Shown one piece after another: positions 11,532 to 19,347 of a stretch of 26,383 nucleotides of DNA. The DNA comes from Pirellulaceae bacterium (GTDB taxonomy: Bacteria; Planctomycetota; Planctomycetia; Pirellulales; Pirellulaceae), in assembly GCA_013002105.1 (NCBI GenBank), contig JABDKS010000225.1, positions 1-26,383 of the forward strand. Direction: 5' to 3'. Below the pieces are notes generated by a model. It was not told where the DNA came from and did not search any database. It saw only the letters and a list, made by a program, of their open reading frames with translations. Position numbers and translations under genes: made by a program. Numbering within the stretch: the stretch's first letter is position 1; every line of letters starts with the position of its first letter.

Positions 11532-12404
11532 TCATTCAGTCGCATATCGTTGCCCTGTCATCGACAAATAGGCCACGACTCCCATCAAGTGCACGATTGG
11601 CAGCGTCGCCAGCAATCCAACAAAACACATCAACAACCCCAGAATATTAATCGCGAAGGCCAGCACACCAAGGATCAGTGAATTGATTCGATTTCCCTTG
11701 GCAAGCCCGCCCGCAATCTCGAACGACTCGAATACGCCGCACTTGCGATCAACCACCAACATCAACGCCGGCCAATAGGTGATCGCGACGTAGATCCCTG
11801 GGATCAGCAACAGCAACATCCCCACAAAGACACCGATTCCAAACAGAATCGACGCGCCCAAGTAACGCCAAAAATACGGACCGCCGGAAAACACCATCCC
11901 AAATTCTGCCTGCTGTCCTCGGGCAATCGCCAGACATAATCGAATCATACCGATGGTAAGAAACGCCTGAACAACGTTTCCGCTCAAACTGACCAATGAA
12001 CCCATCAACATGGCAGCCGGAGACTGCGGATCACCCGTTGCCCCTTGGAGCACGCTGGACACCACGCCAAATAAAACGTTCGTACCAAGAATGACTGCCG
12101 CGGCTCCGATCAACACACCGGGATTTCGATTAAAAAGTCGCCAGGCAACCGAGACACAATTACCGGGTTCAAACACTTGATGTTGAATCTCGCCCGACGA
12201 AAAGGCCAGCGGCTGTACACCGGGCGTTTCGACGGGTGATGAATACGGGTTGGTCGGCGTCGGCCCTGCGCCGTGTGCTTGTGGTGCGGCGGACGGAACA
12301 TCTACCACGGCGTTGCAACTGGGACATTGCGCCTGTTTACCAGCGTTTTCGTCTGGAACGCTCAGTTGCTGTTGGCATTGGCTGCAAAAAAATTCGATGG
12401 CCAC
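11532..12404 (-). CDS. Zinc-ribbon membrane protein
   Basis: 290 residues, GTG start at 12404-12402 preceded by AAGGGG at suitable spacing. The N-terminus has a treble-clef/zinc-ribbon pair, C7-SQ-C10 and C27-PS-C30, a layout common at the N-terminus of planctomycete membrane proteins. A Pro/Gly/Ser linker (about 37-75) follows, then about five or six hydrophobic segments (near 97-118, 131-160, 181-201, 203-219, 241-262 and 263-283). The membrane part recalls DUF975/YciC-type integral proteins, but I cannot assign a family firmly. The zinc ribbon would face the cytoplasm. It lies 68 bases downstream of the TfoX C-terminal-domain gene on the same strand, so cotranscription is possible. Function unknown. 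Confidence 0.85.
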   Translation of the reverse strand: MAIEFFCSQCQQQLSVPDENAGKQAQCPSCNAVVDVPSAAPQAHGAGPTPTNPYSSPVETPGVQPLAFSSGEIQHQVFEPGNCVSVAWRLFNRNPGVLIGAAAVILGTNVLFGVVSSVLQGATGDPQSPAAMLMGSLVSLSGNVVQAFLTIGMIRLCLAIARGQQAEFGMVFSGGPYFWRYLGASILFGIGVFVGMLLLLIPGIYVAITYWPALMLVVDRKCGVFESFEIAGGLAKGNRINSLILGVLAFAINILGLLMCFVGLLATLPIVHLMGVVAYLSMTGQRYATE

Positions 12405-12472
12405 TGTTGTCCCCTTTCAGTCATTGAAAACGTTTCGATTGTGAGTCTTCGTCGTCGCCACTCGTTACGGCG

Positions 12473-12775
12473 TCAAGAAAAACGTCCGGACGACCTTAGC
12501 TCTGCCGTCAGTCTCTTGTATTGTTGTTTCTTCCGCACCGGCACTTTGCGCCAATCGATATCGTGAATCGCGCCGTGGATTGCATATAAGTACGCAGCGT
12601 TGCAGCATTTGGTACTACGCCCGGTTTTCTTTCGCCCCTCCAACATTTGCATAAACGTCACCTCGACACCACGATCAATGACATCTTGAGCTGTGCAGAT
12701 GCCGACAGCATTCAAATCAGCTTCGCATGCCGGTCCTAGGTTCCGCATTTCGGAGATTTTGCGTTCGTCGCTCAT
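12473..12775 (-). CDS. Stand-alone TfoX C-terminal domain protein
   Basis: 100 residues. The sequence opens MSDERK and runs into MRNLGPACEADLNAVGI, the start of the TfoX_C fold (helix-hairpin-helix-like), then a region with LEG and the conserved LYAIHGAIHDIDW segment. Full-length TfoX/Sxy proteins, which control competence in gammaproteobacteria, also have an N-terminal domain that is absent here; separate single-domain forms are common in other bacteria and their role is unknown. ATG 12775 is preferred because AGGTGA precedes it at good spacing; GTG 12784 is an in-frame alternative. The gene is divergent from the SDR gene at 12893, with about 117 bases for two promoters. The ending is a basic KKQQYKRL stretch. 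Confidence 0.82.
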   Translation of the reverse strand: MSDERKISEMRNLGPACEADLNAVGICTAQDVIDRGVEVTFMQMLEGRKKTGRSTKCCNAAYLYAIHGAIHDIDWRKVPVRKKQQYKRLTAELRSSGRFS

Positions 12776-12892
12776 GGCAATCACCTGCCCCGGACGGATT
12801 CCAATTCAAATCGGATATACTCGCAATTCTATCGCGAAACGAGGCCGTTCATTTCGGCTAATCCCGCGATCACTCCTGTCAAATTCAACTTT

Positions 12893-13678
12893 ATGCGTTT
12901 CGAACCTGCTGACGCCGTCGCCGTGGTCACTGGTGCCAGTAGCGGCATCGGGCGGCATCTGTGCCTCCTGCTTGCCCAGGCGAATGCCTCCGTCGTCGCG
13001 GTAGCACGCCGCGGTGATCGAATTGCCGATTTGATCAGCACTTGCCCGGGTGGAAAAATCGTACCAGTGATCGGCGACGTGACGGACCCCGCGGTTCGCG
13101 AGCAGATTGTTTCCGCGGCGGTCAAGATTCGCGACGGTCAGGTCGATTTGCTGGTCAATAATGCCGGAATCGGGGCGATCGGACCGTTTGCCGATGCAAC
13201 CGAGGACCGATTGCGGCAGATCATGGAAGTCAATTTCTTTGCTCCGGCCGAGTTGACCCGGCAGTTCATCCCCCATTTGCGCCGCGGGCGTAATCCGGTG
13301 ATCTGCAACATTGGAAGCGTTTTGGGCCATCGCGCGGTCCCCAACAAAAGCGAATACTGCGCCAGCAAGTTTGCCATGCACGGATTCAGCGATTCGCTAC
13401 GCGCCGAATTAGCCCCGGACAACATTCAAGTCACATTAGTTAGCCCCAGCACAACACGCAGCGAATTCTTTGATTCGCTGATTGGCAGTGAATCCGACGT
13501 CGAATCAAAAAGTCTCGGTAGCTGGTCACCACAACAAGTTGCCAAGGCCGCGTTATCCGCCATCCGCGCCCGACGCAGCGAAGTAATCTGTAGTCTCGGT
13601 GGCAAGGCGTTGGTGTACGCGGACCGCCTCGCGCCAGCGATCATGAACAAAGTACTTGCCGAAAAAAGTGACCCGTAG
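12893..13678 (+). CDS. Short-chain dehydrogenase/reductase (SDR)
   Basis: 261 residues, cytosolic Rossmann-fold NAD(P)-dependent oxidoreductase. Cofactor motif TGASSGIG at 13-20, NNAG at 89-92, catalytic Ser142, Tyr155 and Lys159 (YCASK). Basic residues R39-R40 after the second strand suggest NADP(H) preference. Substrate cannot be read from sequence; the SSGIG-type classical SDR with a long C-terminal region of about 75 residues resembles ketoacyl or acyl-glycerone reductase-like members. The start is ATG 12893; no strong Shine-Dalgarno is visible. It is monocistronic in appearance and is followed by a strong hairpin at 13713-13771. Confidence 0.9.
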   Translation: MRFEPADAVAVVTGASSGIGRHLCLLLAQANASVVAVARRGDRIADLISTCPGGKIVPVIGDVTDPAVREQIVSAAVKIRDGQVDLLVNNAGIGAIGPFADATEDRLRQIMEVNFFAPAELTRQFIPHLRRGRNPVICNIGSVLGHRAVPNKSEYCASKFAMHGFSDSLRAELAPDNIQVTLVSPSTTRSEFFDSLIGSESDVESKSLGSWSPQQVAKAALSAIRARRSEVICSLGGKALVYADRLAPAIMNKVLAEKSDP

Positions 13679-13712
13679 CGAAACGGATGTCGCGACGCGG
13701 CAGTTTGAACGC

Positions 13713-13771
13713 TAGCCCCGGTTTTTTCGAAACCCATCAGTCCTGGGCAAACCGACACAGAACCGGGGCTA
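13713..13771. repeat. Long hairpin between convergent genes (repeat-like)
   Basis: TAGCCCCGGTT (13713-13723) and AACCGGGGCTA (13761-13771) form a perfect 11-bp stem. The 37-base loop region starts with an inner dyad, GGTTT (13720-13724) / AAACC (13730-13734), that competes with the outer stem. It sits 35 bases past the SDR stop and before the end of the convergent thioesterase gene, so it may act as a bidirectional terminator. The elaborate structure also resembles a dispersed intergenic repeat, but only one copy occurs in this window. Confidence 0.6.
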
Positions 13772-13854
13772 TCGCCCAAACGGCTAGATTCCTACGCAAA
13801 TTGCAAAACTTTTGTGCGGGGCGTGGCTTGCCAGCTTGAGTGGCGCGTGCCATT

Positions 13855-14280
13855 TCAAGGCAGCGTTTCTTCACTGGCGATCACCGTGCAGGTACACGTT
13901 GCTGTCGCGACACGCTTACCACGCGCATTGAGAATCTCGCATCGCACGAATCCGATTCGCAAACCGCGATCCACCACAGTCGAGTTCGCAACCAACAACC
14001 CATCGCGGATCGGTCGCATAAAATTGACTTTCATTTCAATCGTCGAAAAATCCTCACTCTCCAACAGTGTGCGACCGAATGCGATTCCCATCGAAGCGTC
14101 GGCCAACGCAGCAATCACACCGCCGTGAACGCGGCCCATCGGATTGTGATAACGCTCTGAACACTCCATCCGCACGGTCGCACGCCAGGCGTCGGCCGCC
14201 GCTGGATCCGCCGGCACGACATCAAATCCAACCAATTGCGAAATAGGAGCAGTCGAAAAGCGATCGGTATCAGTCGTCAT
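13855..14280 (-). CDS. PaaI-family hotdog thioesterase
   Basis: 141 residues from ATG 14280. A hotdog-fold acyl-CoA thioesterase of the PaaI/YdiI type: HGG at 52-54 with Asp61 (pattern HGGVIAALAD) is the conserved active-site region, followed by the strand segment MKVNFMRPIRDG. It would hydrolyse acyl-CoA thioesters in the cytosol, commonly as housekeeping for aromatic or fatty acid breakdown; substrate not assignable. The frame is open to an upstream ATG at 14331, adding 17 residues (MFASEY...), so the start is uncertain; neither start has a clear Shine-Dalgarno. It is co-directional with the SGNH hydrolase upstream (stop at 14387), so one transcript is possible. Confidence 0.88.
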   Translation of the reverse strand: MTTDTDRFSTAPISQLVGFDVVPADPAAADAWRATVRMECSERYHNPMGRVHGGVIAALADASMGIAFGRTLLESEDFSTIEMKVNFMRPIRDGLLVANSTVVDRGLRIGFVRCEILNARGKRVATATCTCTVIASEETLP

Positions 14281-14386
14281 TGATTGTTTCAACGTCTTGA
14301 GAACTGGCAAACAGTATTCCGAGGCGAACATCCTAGCGGGTCAGGTCAACAATACGCGACATCTTCCAAAGGATGTAATTGGCGAA

Positions 14387-15775
14387 TCATTCGCTCTCAG
14401 CGATCGGGGCAACGGTGATGGTGTGCGTGACCGGCCGAAACTGATCTCCAATCGCCTCGACCAATTTCTCTCGCTCGGCCTCGGTCTGAGCCACCAACTT
14501 CTCAAACGCGTCGTCACCGCCGCCGCGGCCCTTCTTGTGAAATTCACGTTTGATTTGATGCGTTTCAAACGCCTGCTTTGCCGCCACCGCTTGATCGACC
14601 CGTTCAAAGGCATCAAAGAAAGGGTTCTCGACGAATTGGTCCGCCAAGTTAATTCCGTTGGCCAATTCGGTCGCGCTGAATTTGTGACTCCAATCGCCCC
14701 AGTTCACGACGGCGTTTTCCGACGTCAATCCAGTCACTTTCAACGTAAGCCGATTCAAATCGCGATTCAATGGCACCAATGTCATGCCCGAGCGAATGGA
14801 ATTGTCGTCGTTCAATTCCCCGCGTGCACAAAACGGATACTGCGAGCTTGTGATCGTCGCCCGCCCAGCGGCAACGGAGTCGACCGTGTGACCCTTTGTG
14901 GCCATCGTCGTCCCCGACTGGAGGTTGATCGATATCGTCCCCAGATCGCCATCAAGTCCCATCGAACGTAAGAAGGCGTAGGCCATCATCACGTGGCCAG
15001 CCCATCCTGGATGAATGCCGTCTTTGCCCGCGACACGATACGGTTTGTCAGGTGTCGAATATTTGCGCTCGGCGAATACTTGTTGCTGGTACATCGGCCA
15101 GAATTGATCGGCGAATCGGACGTTTTCTTCGCTGGCGATTTGGATCCCGATGTCACGCAGCGCGCAGAGGTTCAAATTGTGTTCGTCAAGCGTCCCGCTA
15201 CGGGACTTCACCCAGGTCGCGATCTTACCGCTGCAACCGGGTGATCCCAGCACCACGCGAGCGCCAGCCCCCTTCAACTTGCGAACCACGGCGGTGTAGT
15301 GATCGCGGTACCACCGCCCATTGGTGACATCAAAGGGTCGGTATCGAGCATCGTTCATTCCGTAACAGAGCGTCGCGAGTGTCGGGCCAAACCGCAGGCA
15401 ATCCTGGTCCATTCGTCGCAAGAATCCATCCGCTTTCTCGCCGCTCCATCCATACTGCCTCACGGTGACTTCCAACTCAGGAACACAAACCGTCAGATAG
15501 GTTTCCATCATTCGCGAATACATTTTCTGCTCGGTGATCGAATCACCAATGATGGCCAGGCGGTCGCCCTTTCGTATCACCAAATCACCAGCGTCAGGCG
15601 CCTTGCGCGGGTTAAATTTGGCAAACGCGGGATCGTCTGGTTTTTGCTCATATTCATACGGCCCGAAAATCACCCGAGGCCTAGCCGTGAGTTTCTCCTG
15701 CGCGGCCACGAGCCCGCAATTCACGCACATGATCGCGAGCAGCACAAAGCAGGCGGAAAACCTTTTCACAGACAT
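14387..15775 (-). CDS. Secreted SGNH/GDSL hydrolase
   Basis: 462 residues from ATG 15775 (an in-frame TTG lies at 15790). Sec signal peptide, MSVKRF plus a hydrophobic core ending LVAA before QEK. SGNH blocks: GDSIT at 77-81 with nucleophile Ser79; YGWSG at 108-112 (Gly of block II); YGMND at 138-142 with oxyanion Asn141; DGIH at 252-255 supplying Asp and catalytic His255. The remaining 200 residues after the catalytic domain are a beta-rich extension of unknown role. Expected reaction: ester hydrolysis, for example deacetylation of a polysaccharide or a lipid ester, outside the cytoplasm. No Shine-Dalgarno is evident. It is transcribed away from the inverted-repeat element at 15862-16033. 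Confidence 0.9.
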   Translation of the reverse strand: MSVKRFSACFVLLAIMCVNCGLVAAQEKLTARPRVIFGPYEYEQKPDDPAFAKFNPRKAPDAGDLVIRKGDRLAIIGDSITEQKMYSRMMETYLTVCVPELEVTVRQYGWSGEKADGFLRRMDQDCLRFGPTLATLCYGMNDARYRPFDVTNGRWYRDHYTAVVRKLKGAGARVVLGSPGCSGKIATWVKSRSGTLDEHNLNLCALRDIGIQIASEENVRFADQFWPMYQQQVFAERKYSTPDKPYRVAGKDGIHPGWAGHVMMAYAFLRSMGLDGDLGTISINLQSGTTMATKGHTVDSVAAGRATITSSQYPFCARGELNDDNSIRSGMTLVPLNRDLNRLTLKVTGLTSENAVVNWGDWSHKFSATELANGINLADQFVENPFFDAFERVDQAVAAKQAFETHQIKREFHKKGRGGGDDAFEKLVAQTEAEREKLVEAIGDQFRPVTHTITVAPIAESE

Positions 15776-16176
15776 CAGGAAACTCGACAATTAGGGCTGA
15801 AACGGTGTTGATGTTATAGCTGATTTCCAACGCAGTCACGCCATCTCACTAGTCAAGCATCCAAAGTGGCCATCACGCTCCGCGTGATATAGCCCGACCG
15901 AAATCCCAAACATCGGTTCGATCCAGATCGTAGCGCTGGTCAACCATTGGAAACCCAACCCTACGATCCAAAACAAAACCAATCGAACACACAAAGTCGG
16001 GCTGCATCACGGCGGAGCGTGATGGCTACCTTGCCGAAACCGGCCTCATCACACGCAATGCACCTGTCTGATTGTCGATCGAGCTCGAAAATGCGAGAAT
16101 GCATCGTCAACCGATCGCAGACCGACGCGTATCCCGGTTCCAAACTGCTGAACCTTTCTCTAAACGGAGTCGAATC
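15776..16176. other. Intergenic interval of about 400 bases
   Basis: The divergent gap between the SGNH hydrolase and the SRPBCC gene. It must contain both promoters. Its centre is the inverted-repeat element at 15862-16033; the flanks (15776-15861 and 16034-16176) show no convincing gene. The possible extension of the SRPBCC frame back to a TTG at 16072 is rejected, since ATG 16177 has a good ribosome site. Confidence 0.6.
15862..16033. mobile_element. MITE-like / REP-like element with terminal inverted repeats
   Basis: The left arm (15862-15898) and right arm (15996-16033) are inverted copies of about 37-38 bases, with four substitutions and one indel by eye. Each arm contains a core hairpin, TCACGC-TCC-GCGTGA in the left arm. 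Inside lie nested inverted repeats: GTTCGAT (15916-15922) / ATCGAAC (15982-15988) and GATCGTAG (15926-15933) / CTACGATC (15961-15968). The whole 172 bases could fold into one long cruciform or RNA hairpin. It holds no open frame of note. Size and terminal repeats fit a non-autonomous miniature transposable element or a paired REP (BIME). No flanking target duplication is obvious. Confidence 0.6.
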
Positions 16177-16608
16177 ATGGGCCGATGTTTTAATTCAACC
16201 GTGGTAAACGCTCCAATCGATCAAGTATGGATTGCCGTTCAGAACTTTCACGATATGTCGTGGGGCGAAGGCGTGATCACCAGTTGCGAAGCTGTCGGCG
16301 ATACGCCGGGAAACAAGGTTGGCGCCAAGCGAATTTTAAACAGTTCGTTTCACGAAACACTACGATCCATCGATCACGACGCGTGTGAATTGACCTACAG
16401 CATTGACGATGGACCAGAGCCGGTATCCAGCGAGTCCGTGCAAGAGTACATCGGAACGATACGATTGCGACCGGTGACAGATTCTGGTCAGACATTTTGT
16501 CAATGGGAAACAACCTACAAATCCAATGACGATGATCTGGTCGCCGCCTTCTGCAATCCAATTTACGCAGCATTGTTAGAAGCGATGAAAGCGCACTTCG
16601 CTCGGTGA
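16177..16608 (+). CDS. SRPBCC (START/Bet v1-like) family protein
   Basis: 143 residues. The family has a helix-grip fold with a deep hydrophobic cavity that binds small lipophilic ligands; members include polyketide cyclases and lipid carriers. The opening strand and helix, STVVNAPIDQVWIAV, is the typical signature, followed by a central SIDHDACELTYSID and a C-terminal helix ending ALLEAMKAHF. No signal peptide, so cytosolic. The frame extends to 16072, but GGAG at 16166-16169, 7 bases before ATG 16177, and the family N-terminus decide the start. The next gene begins 94 bases later on the same strand. Ligand not predictable. Confidence 0.85.
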   Translation: MGRCFNSTVVNAPIDQVWIAVQNFHDMSWGEGVITSCEAVGDTPGNKVGAKRILNSSFHETLRSIDHDACELTYSIDDGPEPVSSESVQEYIGTIRLRPVTDSGQTFCQWETTYKSNDDDLVAAFCNPIYAALLEAMKAHFAR

Positions 16609-16702
16609 GTCGGGTGGCTTGATGTTGGCTCGCGCCAATTTTGCGACGACGCTGTCCAACAGCTAACATAATGGGCTGAAATCCGAATCCAGGAGATGCC
16701 CT

Positions 16703-18028
16703 ATGACCAGTCGTCGTGAATTCTTGTGTGCTACGTCCGCGGCTACCGCTGCGATTGCTTGCCCCGCGATTGTTCGCGGTCAAAATCTAAATTCACGGTT
16801 GCAAGTCGCCGGGATTGGGTGCGACGGCAAAGGTTGGTCCGACATCAAGGAAATGGCGGACCACCCCAACACGAGGATGGTCGGATTCTGCGACGTTGAC
16901 TTGGCGAGAACGGAGAAAGTCAAAACACTCGCGCCGGACGCGCCGATTTTCCAAAACTTCAAAGACATGCTTGGAAAGCTGGGCGACAAAATCGATGCCG
17001 TGACAGTCTCCACACCCGATCACATGCACGCGTACATCACCATCGACGCGATGCAGCGAGGAAAACATGTCTACTGTCAGAAACCCCTGACGCACAATGT
17101 TTGGGAAGCACGTCAGGTCGGCAGAATCGCGAAAGAATCAGGTGTGATCACGCGGCTGGGCAATCAGATCCATTCGCACTCGTATTATCGCAGTGCCGTC
17201 GCCGCAATCCGCGCCGGGTTAATTGGCAAGATCAAGGAAGTTCACTCGTGGTCGTCGGCGACCGGACATGGCAAATCCGGTCACATCTCCGTTCCCAAGG
17301 ATCCGCCGCCGTTACCCGAGGGTGTCGACTGGAATCTTTGGATCGGTGTCGCGCCGATGCGAGTATACGGCGGTGACCGCGTCTATCACCCTTGGGGCTG
17401 GCGTGATTGGCAAGATTTCGGAAACGGGGCGTTGGGCGACTTTGGGTGCCATATTTTCGATCCCGTCTTCACCGCCATCGAACTCAATCGAGCACCATTG
17501 AGCATGAAAGCCGATCATTCGGGCATGAACGATCAGGTGTGGCCTGCGCAGACCAAGGTCCAGTATGTGTTTCCAGGCACGAAGTGGACCGCGGATAAAA
17601 AAATCAACATCACTTGGTACGACGGCGGTTTGCTCCCATCGGTCAAACGATCACATGTTCCTGAAACCACTGCGATTCCCAGCCAAGGTTCGTTGATCAT
17701 CGGAGACAAAGGGACGATGGTGCTGAAGCACATGGGCCGCGCGATTCTGTACCCGCTGGACCGTTACGGCGCCGATGCGTTCGATGATCTTGAAAGCCTC
17801 AATCACTATCACGGTTGGGTCGACGGCTGCCTGAGTGGCGAACAACCCAGCGATGGATTTGATTATGGCGCCAAACTGACCGAATCGGTACTGCTTGGTA
17901 ACATCGCCGTTCGCTACCGCAACGAGTCGCTCCAATGGGACGAAACGGCGATGAAGATCACCAACAACGATGCTGCAAACAAGTGGCTCAAACGAGATTA
18001 CCGAGACGGCTGGGACATTAACACGTAG
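16703..18028 (+). CDS. Tat-exported Gfo/Idh/MocA family oxidoreductase
   Basis: 441 residues. Twin-arginine signal SRREFL (residues 3-8) followed by an Ala-rich hydrophobic stretch; Tat export suits a protein that carries a tightly bound NAD(P) cofactor, as in Zymomonas glucose-fructose oxidoreductase. Rossmann motif GIGCDGKG at 37-44; the usual EKP motif reads C125-QKP-128, so Glu is Gln while the catalytic-region Lys127 is kept; the substrate-domain motif is around GALGDFGCHIFDP. Expected reaction: oxidation or reduction of a sugar or cyclitol hydroxyl in the periplasm. The start is supported by AGGAG at 16691-16695, 7 bases before ATG. It precedes genes for an SGNH hydrolase, an M20 peptidase and a COG3618 amidohydrolase on the same strand. 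Confidence 0.93.
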   Translation: MTSRREFLCATSAATAAIACPAIVRGQNLNSRLQVAGIGCDGKGWSDIKEMADHPNTRMVGFCDVDLARTEKVKTLAPDAPIFQNFKDMLGKLGDKIDAVTVSTPDHMHAYITIDAMQRGKHVYCQKPLTHNVWEARQVGRIAKESGVITRLGNQIHSHSYYRSAVAAIRAGLIGKIKEVHSWSSATGHGKSGHISVPKDPPPLPEGVDWNLWIGVAPMRVYGGDRVYHPWGWRDWQDFGNGALGDFGCHIFDPVFTAIELNRAPLSMKADHSGMNDQVWPAQTKVQYVFPGTKWTADKKINITWYDGGLLPSVKRSHVPETTAIPSQGSLIIGDKGTMVLKHMGRAILYPLDRYGADAFDDLESLNHYHGWVDGCLSGEQPSDGFDYGAKLTESVLLGNIAVRYRNESLQWDETAMKITNNDAANKWLKRDYRDGWDINT

Positions 18029-18059
18029 CGTCACAACCTTTGTCGCCGACTGCTTACTC

Positions 18060-18123
18060 ACTTGGTGTTGCCGCTACGCTTGCGCTGTCCTTTACGAACA
18101 CGCATCGCTTCACCCCACCAAGT
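18060..18123. repeat. Inverted repeat in the gap before the second SGNH gene
   Basis: ACTTGGTG (18060-18067) and CACCAAGT (18116-18123) are exact inverted copies 48 bases apart, in a 136-base intergenic gap. It may be an attenuator stem, a terminator for the oxidoreductase transcript, or chance. No T-run follows. Confidence 0.35.
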
Positions 18124-18164
18124 ACACGCTGAGCGTTTGATCTATTTTGCGGACCGAATCTGCT

Positions 18165-19307
18165 ATGAAATACCTCCCACTGTTGTGCATGGCCTTAATT
18201 CACAGTCTGGCTGTTGCCCAAGAACCGTCGATCGAGCAACTCGACCCCAACATGGCGTTGGAAAAGGCTGATGCGTCGGGGATCCGCTGGCTGGATCCTC
18301 GTGAAGCGCCGTTTCGGATCACGGGGCTAAAATGGATCTCCAGCGACAAGGTTTATCGTCGACTACCAGTCAAACCCGACTGGGAAATTCGCAAAGCAGT
18401 TGACTCACTTGCCAACAGCACGGCAGGCGCACAGATCCATTTTCAAACCGACAGCGAGAAAATTCTTGTGCGGGTTTGGTTGCCGCGTCGATCAGGGATG
18501 TATCACATGCCCGCGACCGGCCAGAGCGGTTTTGATCTGTACGTCGGTCCGCCAGGAGAATTGCAATACAGGTCAACGACAAGGTTCGATGCCGGCGCAT
18601 CGAAATACGAAGTCACGTTATTGGATGAATCAAAGCAAAACCGAAATGTCGTCTTGAATTTCCCGCTCTACAACGGCGTTCAAAAGGTCCAAGTCGGTTT
18701 GGTCGCGGGCTGTAGTTTGACCGCGCCTCCCGCATTTGACAGTGAAGGTCCGATCGTCGTATACGGGACATCGATCACCCAGGGAGGTTGCGCGGCCCGG
18801 CCTGGGATGGCGTACTCCAACATTCTGAGTCGAAGACTCAATCTCGAGTTTGTGAACCTGGGCTTTTCCGGCAACGGAAAGGGCGAACCAGAACTGGCGA
18901 AGCTGATCAACCAGATCGACAACAAAAAGATGGTGGTACTGGATTACGAAGCGAATGTGTCCGAGGACATCCGAAATACGCTCGAAAACTTCATCGACAT
19001 TTTGCGGTTCCAGAATCCGCGAATGCCGATTCTGGTGATGTCAAAAATTCTTTACTCGAGAGAGACGAGTGGTTCAAACGATGCCAGGGCACGGCAAGAC
19101 CGAGCCGAATTCCAGCGGAGACTCGTCGAAACGAAACGATCCGCCGGCGACCAAAACATTTTCTTCTTGGATGGAAGTACATTATTGGGTGAACACGCTT
19201 ATGAATGCACGGTCGACGGCGTTCATCCTACCGATCTGGGATTCCTGAAAATGGCGAACACGATGGAACCGGTAATCAAAAAAATATTGGCAAACGCGAG
19301 CGAATGA
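18165..19307 (+). CDS. Secreted SGNH hydrolase with N-terminal beta domain
   Basis: 380 residues from ATG 18165 (an in-frame TTG at 18147 is less likely). Signal peptide about 1-18, ending LAVA. Residues about 40-190 form a beta-rich domain like the jelly-roll found before the catalytic domain in SsfX3-type and carbohydrate-esterase-like SGNH enzymes. The catalytic domain follows: GTSIT at 201-205 with nucleophile Ser203 (GTS in place of the usual GDS), GFSGNG at 233-238, Asn264 in YEAN, and D351-GV-H354 for the Asp/His pair. Expected: periplasmic or extracellular esterase acting on a decorated glycan or similar. It is 40 bases from the M20 gene and probably shares its transcript. Confidence 0.9.
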   Translation: MKYLPLLCMALIHSLAVAQEPSIEQLDPNMALEKADASGIRWLDPREAPFRITGLKWISSDKVYRRLPVKPDWEIRKAVDSLANSTAGAQIHFQTDSEKILVRVWLPRRSGMYHMPATGQSGFDLYVGPPGELQYRSTTRFDAGASKYEVTLLDESKQNRNVVLNFPLYNGVQKVQVGLVAGCSLTAPPAFDSEGPIVVYGTSITQGGCAARPGMAYSNILSRRLNLEFVNLGFSGNGKGEPELAKLINQIDNKKMVVLDYEANVSEDIRNTLENFIDILRFQNPRMPILVMSKILYSRETSGSNDARARQDRAEFQRRLVETKRSAGDQNIFFLDGSTLLGEHAYECTVDGVHPTDLGFLKMANTMEPVIKKILANASE

Positions 19308-19347
19308 GATTTTCACGAACCATACCGACCCATGTTAGAGTTTCGAA

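Noticed and set aside
11532..12404. Zinc-ribbon protein as a transcription factor or RNA polymerase subunit
   Set aside because: Only the first 30 residues are a zinc ribbon; the rest is linker and hydrophobic membrane segments.
12473..12775. Full competence regulator TfoX/Sxy
   Set aside because: Only the C-terminal domain is present, and no TfoX N-terminal domain or competence gene is nearby.
14297..14971. Plus-strand open frame of 224 residues
   Set aside because: Antisense to the SGNH hydrolase, whose catalytic motifs and signal peptide are clear.
15862..16033. CRISPR array or tRNA-derived element
   Set aside because: The repeats are inverted rather than direct, with no regular spacers and no cloverleaf or CCA-type end.
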